This document shows positions 1 through 6,701 of a DNA stretch of 23,096 nucleotides, in pieces (the stretch's first letter is position 1; every line of letters starts with the position of its first letter). The stretch comes from JBPOIC01 sp052034865 (GTDB taxonomy: Bacteria > UBA10199 > JADFYH01), in assembly GCA_052034865.1 (NCBI GenBank), contig JBPOIC010000056.1:1-23096 (forward strand), in the 5' to 3' direction. A program made the position numbers and the translations under genes. The notes under the pieces were generated by a model that saw nothing but the letters and a program-made list of their open reading frames with translations, was not told where the DNA came from and did no database searches.

Positions 1-362
1 AGACGCCTCTCTCTCAATAATCCTTCATTTTTTGTTTATAGAAAAATTATACACCCTCTTTGAAAAGAAGCATCAAGCGAAATGCGCAAAATCAAAAAAA
101 ATTGACGCACTTGCTGTCAGCAAATGCTTTCAGGATGCACCTTTGCAACAAAGGCGCATAATCCTGTTCAAACGTAGACAGGAATGCATAAGAAAATTTG
201 CCCCCTCTCTACTCATGAAATTTTTCTTAAGAATTGAAAACCTGGTTGGATTATTGGTTTTATTTAGACTTCCCGATTCAACAATAGGTATTCGACAATC
301 TCTAGAGTTCATCAAACTTCCAAAATACTGAACACTCTTTACCCTTCTCACTCACAGAATAG
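1..362. other. AT-rich gap with no supportable gene
   Basis: Both strands carry open frames here (32-331 plus, 130-351 minus), but neither has a convincing ribosome binding site, a recognisable motif or a plausible protein composition. They overlap each other, so at most one could be real. I see no promoter, terminator or repeat that I can support. The in-frame TAG at 360-362 bounds the coding remnant that follows. Confidence 0.5.
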
Positions 363-710
363 AGCGAGAGGATTTCAGATCCCCGCTTTAATCTTCTTCT
401 ATCCCAAATAAATTCCGAATCTCAAACCCCAGTCGTCCGAAAATCGAACGATCCAACAACGCGCTCTCCTGAAATTCCTCATGAATTTTCTGCGGCTTCA
501 GTCGTTTTAGGAATTTTAGTCACACCTCTCGCGCTTTTTGGTTTGATGAGTAAAAAGAAGAGGGAACAATTTGTGGTGGAATATATGGATATGAATGGGA
601 AGAAATCTTCAGTACTTTTTCAGGTTAAAAAAGATCTTGCCCTTGGGATTCGCTCGAATCTGGAGGCAATTAGTGGAAAAACGGTCGAGGTTGGAATCGC
701 CCAAAAGTAA
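363..710 (+). pseudogene. 5'-truncated remnant of a small membrane-anchored protein
   Basis: An open frame of 115 codons runs from the TAG at 360-362 to the TAA at 708-710 and has no ATG, GTG or TTG start near its beginning. The first usable starts are the TTG/ATG at 543-548. It still reads like a protein: a polar, proline-rich stretch, one hydrophobic segment (ASVVLGILVTPLALFGLM, about residues 45-62), a basic KKKR stop-transfer, and a mixed C-terminal domain containing EYMDMNGKKSSVLFQV and ending EVGIAQK. I do not know its function. The missing start, with no coding continuation in frame upstream, suggests a decayed gene or a frameshifted one. A short protein starting at 546 would lose the membrane segment. 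Confidence 0.5.
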
Positions 711-1012
711 AGACTGGAATGAAAGGGTTCTTGATTGGAATATCTCATTACTTAAATCCCGGACTCCTTTTCGATCACAGAACCCTTTTTTAATTTTTAA
801 GTCACTCATCCTTTTTGATTTTTCTTTCAGATTAAATTTTTTCATCTTCTGCCCCTGATATTTTCCTGATTTTTTAGACCATTCCTCCTCGCAATCCTTA
901 TCCTTTTTCACTTCGATAGATCCAAACCTATCTTTACTCTTGTTGCTAAAATTTGAACCTATTAGAATTCTGTAGATTTCCCTTCATTAATCATTTCAAA
1001 AAATAACGAATC
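711..1012. other. AT-rich gap before the histidine kinase
   Basis: No coding frame here looks real. It holds a 10-bp inverted repeat, AAAGGGTTCT (722-731) and AGAACCCTTT (779-788), followed by T-rich sequence. This could be a weak terminator, but its 47-nt loop is long. The right end holds the candidate promoter for the kinase gene, listed separately. Confidence 0.4.
940..968 (+). promoter_or_regulatory. candidate sigma70-type promoter of the histidine kinase gene
   Basis: TTGTTG at 940-945 and TAGAAT at 963-968 are separated by 17 nt. Transcription would start near 975, giving a leader of about 38 nt to the ATG at 1013. This is seen by eye only, and AT-rich DNA produces such matches easily. 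Confidence 0.3.
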
Positions 1013-2494
1013 ATGGGACTCAAGCTTAAACTCATTTGTGGAGTGTTTTTGGCATCTTTCCTTTCACTCCCTCTGTACTACCTTTTCGCCAGTGAGAAGC
1101 TGGAGGTCCTCACTCCCTTTCTTTTCTTTTGTCTCGGATGCCTGTCTGCAGGCTTCCTACTTTTCCTTTTTGTTCAGCGCTTTTTCATCCGACGTTTAGC
1201 CTTAATGCGCAAAAGCATGAACCACATTGCTACTTCTAAAGATCTTACAGGACGTATCGCAGATGCTGGCAGGGATGAAATCAGCGAGCTCAGTCAATCG
1301 ATCAATCAGATGCTGGATTCGCTCGATAAAAGTCGTACGCAACTTCTGGAGTCTCAAAAAATGGAGGCAATCGGAAGGCTGGCAGGCGGGATGGCTCATG
1401 ATTTCAACAATATCCTTTGCAGTATTTTGGGCTATTCCTCCATTTTAAAGGAAAAATATGCAGCTGATGAAAAAACCACACGCCAGATCGACGTCATCAT
1501 CCGTGCGGCAGAAAAGGGCTCTCAGCTCACAAAAGATTTATTGGGATTTGCTCAAAAGGGAATGTATGAAAAATCAGATCTCGATTTAAACCGAAGCATT
1601 AGAGAAGCTCTTAACTTCTTTTCTCCATCTCTTGGAAATGCGATCTCCACTCATCAGGAACTGTCTGAAAACCTATGGACCATCGAAGGCGATTCCAACC
1701 AGATCCTCCAGGTTTTGATTCATCTTTTAGTCAACTCTCGCGACGCCATGCCCCAAGGCGGGGAGATTTTCATTCGAACGCAGAATCACATACTTTCTGA
1801 GGCGGATGCAGTCCGACTGTATTTACCTCAGGGGGATTATGTCCGAATCGACTTTCAGGACACGGGAGTTGGAATTCCTCCGGAAAATCGCACCCGAATT
1901 TTTGATCCGTTTTTTACCACCAAAAAAAATGGAAAAGGTTCAGGACTCGGACTTTCAATGATTTATGGCATCCTGCAAAAACACAAAGGGGCTATCCTTT
2001 TGGATTCAACCCTACCCAAAGGGGCCTTGTTTCATCTTTACTTTCCAGCCAAAGATCAGCAGATCCGGACGATTTTCGTTCAGGAAAAATCTGCACCCCA
2101 ACTTCTTCAAGAGTCCATATTGAATGGTAAAAAAATATTACTAATGGATGACGAAACCGACACCCTCTCCTGGACGGATGAAATTCTTACCCAAGCTGGG
2201 GCAGAAGTCCTCTGTGCCCGCAGCGGAGAAGAAGCGATCAAAATTGTGAATCAGGAAAACAGGAAAATAGACGTGATGGTGTTTGATGTTATCCTACCGG
2301 GCATCAATGGAATCAAAACTTATTATAAAATTAGGGACTTAGGAGCAAAAATTCCCATCATTTTTGTCAGCACCTTTATGGAAAATTCAGAGATCATTCA
2401 GCTAAAACGTCAGGAAAATGTGATTTTCATCCAAAAACCCTTCAAAAAAGAAGATCTGCTCAGTGCCCTAACCGTCCTCTTCTCACCTCATTAA
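1013..2494 (+). CDS. membrane-bound hybrid sensor histidine kinase with C-terminal receiver
   Basis: This two-component sensor should autophosphorylate on histidine and pass phosphate to its own receiver. Two N-terminal membrane helices (about 5-26 and 34-57) flank only a very short external loop. A HAMP-like linker follows (to about 112). The HisKA domain has its acceptor His129 in GGMAHDFNN. The ATPase domain has an N box (LLVNSRDAM, Asn241), a G1 box (DTGVGIP, 283-289), an F box (FDPFFTTK) and GKGSGLGLS (307-315). The receiver covers about 372-492, with acidic Asp379/Asp380, phosphoacceptor Asp425 (VFDVILPG) and Lys475 (QKPF). No DNA-binding output domain or separate regulator gene lies beside it, so its partner must be elsewhere. 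The tiny extracytoplasmic loop argues for sensing in the membrane or cytoplasm. The ATG lacks a clear Shine-Dalgarno sequence. The signal is unknown. Confidence 0.93.
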   Translation: MGLKLKLICGVFLASFLSLPLYYLFASEKLEVLTPFLFFCLGCLSAGFLLFLFVQRFFIRRLALMRKSMNHIATSKDLTGRIADAGRDEISELSQSINQMLDSLDKSRTQLLESQKMEAIGRLAGGMAHDFNNILCSILGYSSILKEKYAADEKTTRQIDVIIRAAEKGSQLTKDLLGFAQKGMYEKSDLDLNRSIREALNFFSPSLGNAISTHQELSENLWTIEGDSNQILQVLIHLLVNSRDAMPQGGEIFIRTQNHILSEADAVRLYLPQGDYVRIDFQDTGVGIPPENRTRIFDPFFTTKKNGKGSGLGLSMIYGILQKHKGAILLDSTLPKGALFHLYFPAKDQQIRTIFVQEKSAPQLLQESILNGKKILLMDDETDTLSWTDEILTQAGAEVLCARSGEEAIKIVNQENRKIDVMVFDVILPGINGIKTYYKIRDLGAKIPIIFVSTFMENSEIIQLKRQENVIFIQKPFKKEDLLSALTVLFSPH

Positions 2495-2610
2495 AAATTC
2501 AGTCCCCTCCATTCACTCAACATTCATTCAAGACGGAGGAAGATAAAACAAGCCTAATTTCAAATAGTTAAACCTAATTTTCCTCTTTTTGACGATTTCT
2601 AATCTCTTCC

Positions 2611-2640
2611 TTGAAAATTGGATTGGACTTTAATTATAGT
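2611..2640 (+). promoter_or_regulatory. candidate sigma70-type promoter of the ATPase gene
   Basis: TTGAAA (2611-2616) and TATAGT (2635-2640) are 18 nt apart in a strongly AT-rich gap. The start point would be near 2647, about 46 nt before the ATG at 2693. It separates the ATPase gene from the histidine kinase gene, so the two are probably not cotranscribed as one unit. Confidence 0.45.
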
Positions 2641-2692
2641 TAACTTATCCCAGTTTATTACCTTTTCATAAACCTTATTAACTTATTTATAT

Positions 2693-3868
2693 ATGGATCC
2701 ACGCACCAATCCTTACGCCCCTGGGGCAGGCACGATTCCGCCTGAGCTTTCAGGTCGAGATGAGTTGATCGAGCGCACTTTGATTCATCTCGATCGATGT
2801 CGAAGCGGGCTCTCATCGCGAGGCATGATTTTGGTCGGGCTTCGAGGCGTTGGGAAAACTGTTCTTCTCAATCGCATCGCTCGAGAAGCAGAAGCGAAGG
2901 GATTGGCAATCGTCTCAGTCGAGGTTCCGGAAAAGCGCTCTCTCCCAGCCTTGCTCATTCCGAGTTTACGAACAGCCCTCCTCAAGCTCGATCGCATGGC
3001 TTCCGCGGGAAGCCTGGGAAAACGTGCCTTGCGCGTGCTCGGCGGATTCATGCGGGCTATGAAAGTGAAATATCAGGATGTGGAGTTTGGGCTGGATTTG
3101 GAAAGTGAGCCCGGAGTGGCTGACTCTGGAGATTTAGAGCATGACCTGACAGATCTTTTTTTGGAGCTTGGAAAGGCAGCTAAACAAAAAAAAACGGCCC
3201 TTGTCCTTTTTATTGATGAAATTCAGTACATTGATGAGGATGCGTTCTCGGCCCTCATCATGGCTTTACATAAATGTACGCAGTATCAACTCCCTGTCAC
3301 CCTGATCGGAGCAGGCCTCCCTCAACTGGTGGGTCAGGCGGGTCAGGCCAAGTCGTATGCGGAACGCCTATTCGAGTATCCGGAAATAGGCCCCCTTCCT
3401 TCAGCCGCGGCTCGAGACGCCCTGGAGGCCCCAGCTTTTCGGCTCGGAGTCCTCTTTGAAAATGCAGCTTTGGAGGCAATCCTGGAGCAAACTCAAGGTT
3501 ATCCCTATTTTCTTCAGGAGTGGGGAAAATACAGCTGGCAGTGTGCGAGAAGATCCCCCATCACTCGAGAAGATGTCGAGCGGGCTTCGGCAATCATTCT
3601 TTCGGAGCTGGATGCCAGTTTTTTTAGGGTGCGTTTTGACCGGCTCTCACCACTTGAGAAAAAATATCTTCGTGCCATGGCCGAGCTGGGAGCAGGACCC
3701 CATCGCTCGGGCGAAATTGCCCGGGTTTTAGACAAAGCAGTTCAAGCCGTGGCCCCGATTCGGGCAGGGTTAATTAATAAGGGGATGATTTTCAGCCCCG
3801 CTCACGGAGAAAATCAATTCACGGTCCCACTCTTCGAAGATTATCTCAAGCGGACTCTGCCAAAATAA
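2693..3868 (+). CDS. orphan AAA-type ATPase (archaeal ATPase/COG1672-like)
   Basis: This 391-residue protein opens with NPYAPGAGTIPPELSGR, typical of a family of stand-alone P-loop ATPases related to Orc1/Cdc6-like and STAND-type ATPases. It has a Walker A motif GLRGVGKT (about 48-55), a Walker B motif LFIDEI (about 171-176), a sensor-1-like segment LIGAGLPQL, an EYPEIGPL segment and a C-terminal region that looks like a winged helix (about 310-385). It is cytoplasmic. The biological role of the family is not settled; proposals include DNA-linked or toxin-linked functions. No partner gene is adjacent: the flanks are a sensor kinase and gltD, both separated by AT-rich gaps. Its body looks richer in G and C than the DNA on either side, which fits acquisition by transfer but does not prove it. 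No good Shine-Dalgarno precedes the ATG. Confidence 0.85.
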   Translation: MDPRTNPYAPGAGTIPPELSGRDELIERTLIHLDRCRSGLSSRGMILVGLRGVGKTVLLNRIAREAEAKGLAIVSVEVPEKRSLPALLIPSLRTALLKLDRMASAGSLGKRALRVLGGFMRAMKVKYQDVEFGLDLESEPGVADSGDLEHDLTDLFLELGKAAKQKKTALVLFIDEIQYIDEDAFSALIMALHKCTQYQLPVTLIGAGLPQLVGQAGQAKSYAERLFEYPEIGPLPSAAARDALEAPAFRLGVLFENAALEAILEQTQGYPYFLQEWGKYSWQCARRSPITREDVERASAIILSELDASFFRVRFDRLSPLEKKYLRAMAELGAGPHRSGEIARVLDKAVQAVAPIRAGLINKGMIFSPAHGENQFTVPLFEDYLKRTLPK

Positions 3869-3952
3869 TCCCCCCATGCAAGGCATTCTGAAAGCCCAGA
3901 ACTTCTACAGCGTGCATTTCGGGGCCAACCTGATCCTTCTGACTGAAGCGAC

Positions 3953-3980
3953 AAACCCGTTGCACATTTCCGGTTTTTTT
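3953..3980 (+). terminator. possible rho-independent terminator after the ATPase gene
   Basis: AAACC (3953-3957) can pair with GGTTT (3972-3976), with one further G-C pair across a mismatch, and the 3' arm runs straight into seven T residues (3974-3980). The stem is short, so this is only a moderate candidate. Confidence 0.35.
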
Positions 3981-4105
3981 CCTAAGACCCTCTGACAAAA
4001 TTAAAAGTGTGATGAGGCTGAAGCAAAATGCATGACAAGGCCTTAGACCGTGTTTAAAAAACTCTTAAGGTGACCCTGACATAGTTAGGATAGGAATTTC
4101 AGATT

Positions 4106-5557
4106 ATGGGTAAAGCGACCGGTTTTATGGAATATGAGCGCGAAAAATATCCTGAGCGCGAGGTGGAAGAAAGATTAAGCGACTACAAGGAAATTTATCA
4201 GGAGTTTCCAGCGGATCGACTCAACCGCCAGGCTGCACGCTGTATGGATTGTGGTGTTCCTTTCTGCAATCAGGGTTGTCCTTTGGGAAATCTCATCCCC
4301 GAATGGAATGATCTCATCTACAAAAGTCACTGGAAAGAAGCCATCGACCGCCTTCACTCCACCAACAACTTCCCAGAATTCACCGGCATCCTCTGCCCTG
4401 CCCCCTGCGAAGGATCTTGCGTTTTGGGAATTCATGAAAAGCCGGTGACGATCAAGTATATCGAATACAACATCATCGACCATGCCTTCAAAGAAGGATG
4501 GGTTAAACCCGAACCCCCCAAAACCCTCACAGGAAAAAAAGTAGCCATCGTTGGATCTGGCCCTGCCGGTCTTGCCTGCGCCCAGCAGCTGCGACGTGCA
4601 GGCCATGATGTCGCCATTTTTGAGCGCTCAGATCGGATTGGAGGACTGCTCCGCTACGGAATACCTGATTTCAAGATGGAAAAGGATCGGATCGATCGCC
4701 GTCTAAGCCAAATGAGTGAAGAAGGCGTCGTTTTTAAAACGAAAACGGAAATTGGAAAAGATCTCCCCGTAGAGACCTTGCTGAAAGAATTCGATGCCGT
4801 TGCCCTGTGTGCCGGGGCCTCTCAGGCTCGTGACCTGGAAATCCCAGGCCGTGAGCTCAAAGGGGTGTATCTGGCAATGGATTATCTTTCTCAGCAAAAC
4901 CGCGTAGTCGCAGGTGATGTTCTGCCTGATCAAATCAATACCAAAAATAAAAAAGTCATTATTTTGGGAGGCGGTGATACCGGTGCCGATTGCCTTGGAA
5001 CCGCTTTACGCCAGGGAGCTAAATCGGTGCTCCAGTTTGAGCTGATGCCCCGTCCTCCTGAAACCCGCGCATCCAACAATCCCTGGCCTCAATGGCCGGT
5101 GATATTTAGAGCTTCTTCTGCCCATGATGAAGCCAAAAAGGTCGCAGGAAAGGAAGTTCGCGATTATTCCATTCTTACCAAGAAGCTTTCAGGCACGAAC
5201 GGGGTCCTTCAAAAGCTTCATGGTGTTCGCTTAAATTGGACAACCCCAGCTCCCGGGGCTCCGGCCCGATTTGAAGAGATTCCTGGAAGTGAATTCGAGA
5301 TGGATGTTGATCTGATTTTTTTGGCGATGGGTTTTGTGGGTCCTGAAAAGAAAGGGATGCTCGAAAACCTGGGCGTCAAGCTGGATGGACGGGGCAATGT
5401 GGCGGTCGGCTCTGATTTTCAGACTTCGATTCCAAAAGTCTTTGCCGCCGGGGACGTGAAGCGCGGCGCTTCTCTCATTGTCTGGGCTATCGCCGAAGGG
5501 CGCAAGTGCGCAAAATCCATCGATGCCTTTTTGATGGGAGAGAGTGAGTTGGCGTAA
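4106..5557 (+). CDS. gltD: glutamate synthase [NADPH] small (beta) subunit
   Basis: The GltD-type subunit takes electrons from NAD(P)H through FAD and iron-sulfur centres and feeds them to the large GltB subunit, which makes glutamate from glutamine and 2-oxoglutarate. The N-terminal cysteine domain has Cys46, Cys49, Cys54, Cys58 and then Cys97, Cys101, Cys105 in CPAPCEGSC. The FAD site GSGPAG lies at 150-155, the NAD(P)H site GGGDTG at 288-293, and the C-terminal AAGDVKRG begins at 447. Length (483 residues) is normal for the subunit. gltB is absent on both sides, so either it is elsewhere or this copy serves another electron-transfer partner; related proteins include the NfnB and dihydropyrimidine dehydrogenase N-terminal modules. 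The start codon follows a weak AGGA 12 nt upstream. Confidence 0.93.
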   Translation: MGKATGFMEYEREKYPEREVEERLSDYKEIYQEFPADRLNRQAARCMDCGVPFCNQGCPLGNLIPEWNDLIYKSHWKEAIDRLHSTNNFPEFTGILCPAPCEGSCVLGIHEKPVTIKYIEYNIIDHAFKEGWVKPEPPKTLTGKKVAIVGSGPAGLACAQQLRRAGHDVAIFERSDRIGGLLRYGIPDFKMEKDRIDRRLSQMSEEGVVFKTKTEIGKDLPVETLLKEFDAVALCAGASQARDLEIPGRELKGVYLAMDYLSQQNRVVAGDVLPDQINTKNKKVIILGGGDTGADCLGTALRQGAKSVLQFELMPRPPETRASNNPWPQWPVIFRASSAHDEAKKVAGKEVRDYSILTKKLSGTNGVLQKLHGVRLNWTTPAPGAPARFEEIPGSEFEMDVDLIFLAMGFVGPEKKGMLENLGVKLDGRGNVAVGSDFQTSIPKVFAAGDVKRGASLIVWAIAEGRKCAKSIDAFLMGESELA

Positions 5558-5629
5558 GGTTTTCTTTCTAGAAGCAATTAATCAGATTAAAAAACAGCAC
5601 CCAGGAATTTTCAGCTTACGAGTAGTTCT

Positions 5630-6010
5630 ATGACCACGACTTTACAGCAAGCCCTTTTAAAGGCCGGACTCACCGCCACCAAACGTTTTCCTGAAACAAA
5701 AAAGGAAAAACCCCTGGTTCGCAAATCCCAGGAAGAGAGGACACCGTCGCGTCCCGTTTCGGCTCCCGCTACTCCGACCCCTAAAAAAATCCATGAACAC
5801 CACATTCGAACGGATTGTGAATCCTGCCGTCGCACCGGTCCGGACGTCGAACATTATGAGCATTCCAATCGGTTATTGCTGGTTAAGTGGCTGTGTGTGA
5901 AGTGTGCAGATTCCCATAATATTCCCGATCAAACCCGTCAGACCCGCCAAAGTCAGTTTGCACGCAGCGGTCTGTTCAGGCGAGAGTATGGGGCAACGAA
6001 AATCTTTTAA
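5630..6010 (+). CDS. small zinc-ribbon-like protein of unknown function
   Basis: This 126-residue protein is not one I recognise. Its N-terminus (TLQQALLKAGLTATKR) recalls the amphipathic start of DUF2058-type proteins, but only over a short stretch. A basic, proline-rich linker follows (about 22-55). The second half carries CESC (63-66) and CVKC (about 89-92) separated by 22 residues, as in a small zinc ribbon or knuckle. It ends with a conserved-looking FRREYGATKIF tail. No membrane segment or signal peptide is visible, so it is probably cytoplasmic, perhaps binding nucleic acid or a ribosome-associated partner (inference). The next gene starts only 6 nt after its stop, so the two are almost certainly cotranscribed. 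Confidence 0.75.
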   Translation: MTTTLQQALLKAGLTATKRFPETKKEKPLVRKSQEERTPSRPVSAPATPTPKKIHEHHIRTDCESCRRTGPDVEHYEHSNRLLLVKWLCVKCADSHNIPDQTRQTRQSQFARSGLFRREYGATKIF

Positions 6011-6016
6011 CGAACC

Positions 6017-6592
6017 ATGCCCCCAACCCTTTACCTTGCCGAATCGACTGCCACGTATCGTCAACTCATCCCACGCCTGGTGAAAGGTTATTTTCAAAAT
6101 CTTGTGGATCTTTGGGAAAACCCGAGTGCTGTGATTGACCTGAACAGATCCGATACCGTCTTGCTTATCGATGAAGCCTTTATCCATTTTGGTCCGGGAC
6201 CTGCCCGCTCCACCCTGCAAAGCCTGCTTGAGCATCAAAAAATTACAAAGCTTCCGGTGATCCTTTTAAGACGCCGCCAAACACCTCGGTGGAAATTGCC
6301 CTTGCGTATCCATCAGCTTCGAAGACCTTTTTATTTCCATGAACTTCAATCTATTCTGGATGAAGTCTGCCCTGGGGGAAGACAATTTATGGAGGAGACC
6401 ATGATCGAAAATGAAACCGTAGGGCCCATTTCAACCCCATCTTCTGAGACCACCACCCCAGAATTACCAGGCCTGGATCGGGAAGAAATTTTACGCCTCA
6501 CTCAGGAAACCCTCGAAAAAGTCATCCGCGAGCTCATCCCTCCCCTTGCCGAAAAAATCATTCGGGAAGAAATTCAGCGACTGACAGAATAG
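6017..6592 (+). CDS. degenerate receiver-like protein with conserved C-terminal helix
   Basis: The first ~120 residues have the rhythm of a response-regulator receiver fold: TVLLIDEAFI (47-56), PVILLRR (80-86) and RRPFYFHEL (102-110), the last standing where a KPF motif would be. The usual phosphoacceptor and lysine are not evident, so phosphorylation is unlikely. A threonine- and proline-rich linker (about 135-152) leads to a C-terminal helix, EEILRLTQETLEKVIREL then IPPLAEKIIREEIQRLTE. This tail resembles the C-terminal helices of some deltaproteobacterial receiver and zinc-ribbon proteins, an impression from memory. It lies 6 nt downstream of the zinc-ribbon gene and probably works with it. 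Function unknown. Confidence 0.7.
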   Translation: MPPTLYLAESTATYRQLIPRLVKGYFQNLVDLWENPSAVIDLNRSDTVLLIDEAFIHFGPGPARSTLQSLLEHQKITKLPVILLRRRQTPRWKLPLRIHQLRRPFYFHELQSILDEVCPGGRQFMEETMIENETVGPISTPSSETTTPELPGLDREEILRLTQETLEKVIRELIPPLAEKIIREEIQRLTE

Positions 6593-6668
6593 CTGAAAGG
6601 TTTTTTGTCTTCTTAAAATGCTCCTTCTGGATGAGGGAACATAGCCTTTGAGTTTTTCGCGCAGATCG

Positions 6669-6685
6669 ATGTTTTTATAAAACAT
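6669..6685 (+). other. small hairpin just upstream of the valS ribosome binding site
   Basis: ATGTTTT (6669-6675) pairs with AAAACAT (6679-6685) around a 3-nt loop. It ends four bases before the GAAGGA Shine-Dalgarno at 6690-6695. The stem is AT-only and weak. There is no room here for a T-box leader. Confidence 0.25.
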
Positions 6686-6701
6686 ATTTGAAGGATATTT
6701 T

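Noticed and set aside
32..331. 99-codon plus-strand frame and the overlapping 73-codon minus-strand frame (130-351)
   Set aside because: No ribosome site, no motif, mutual overlap and unnatural composition. Neither can be supported as a gene.
609..911. 100-codon minus-strand frame
   Set aside because: Lysine-rich product of AT-rich DNA, and it overlaps the coding remnant at 363-710 on the other strand. No Shine-Dalgarno.
2693..4105. Defence island around the AAA-type ATPase
   Set aside because: No nuclease, methylase, toxin or other effector gene is adjacent. The neighbours are a sensor kinase and gltD.
4175..4606. 143-codon minus-strand frame inside gltD
   Set aside because: Shadow of the well-supported gltD frame. 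It has no independent motif.
6593..6701. Possible T-box leader before valS
   Set aside because: Only 109 bases are available, and no specifier loop, T-box sequence or antiterminator pairing is visible.
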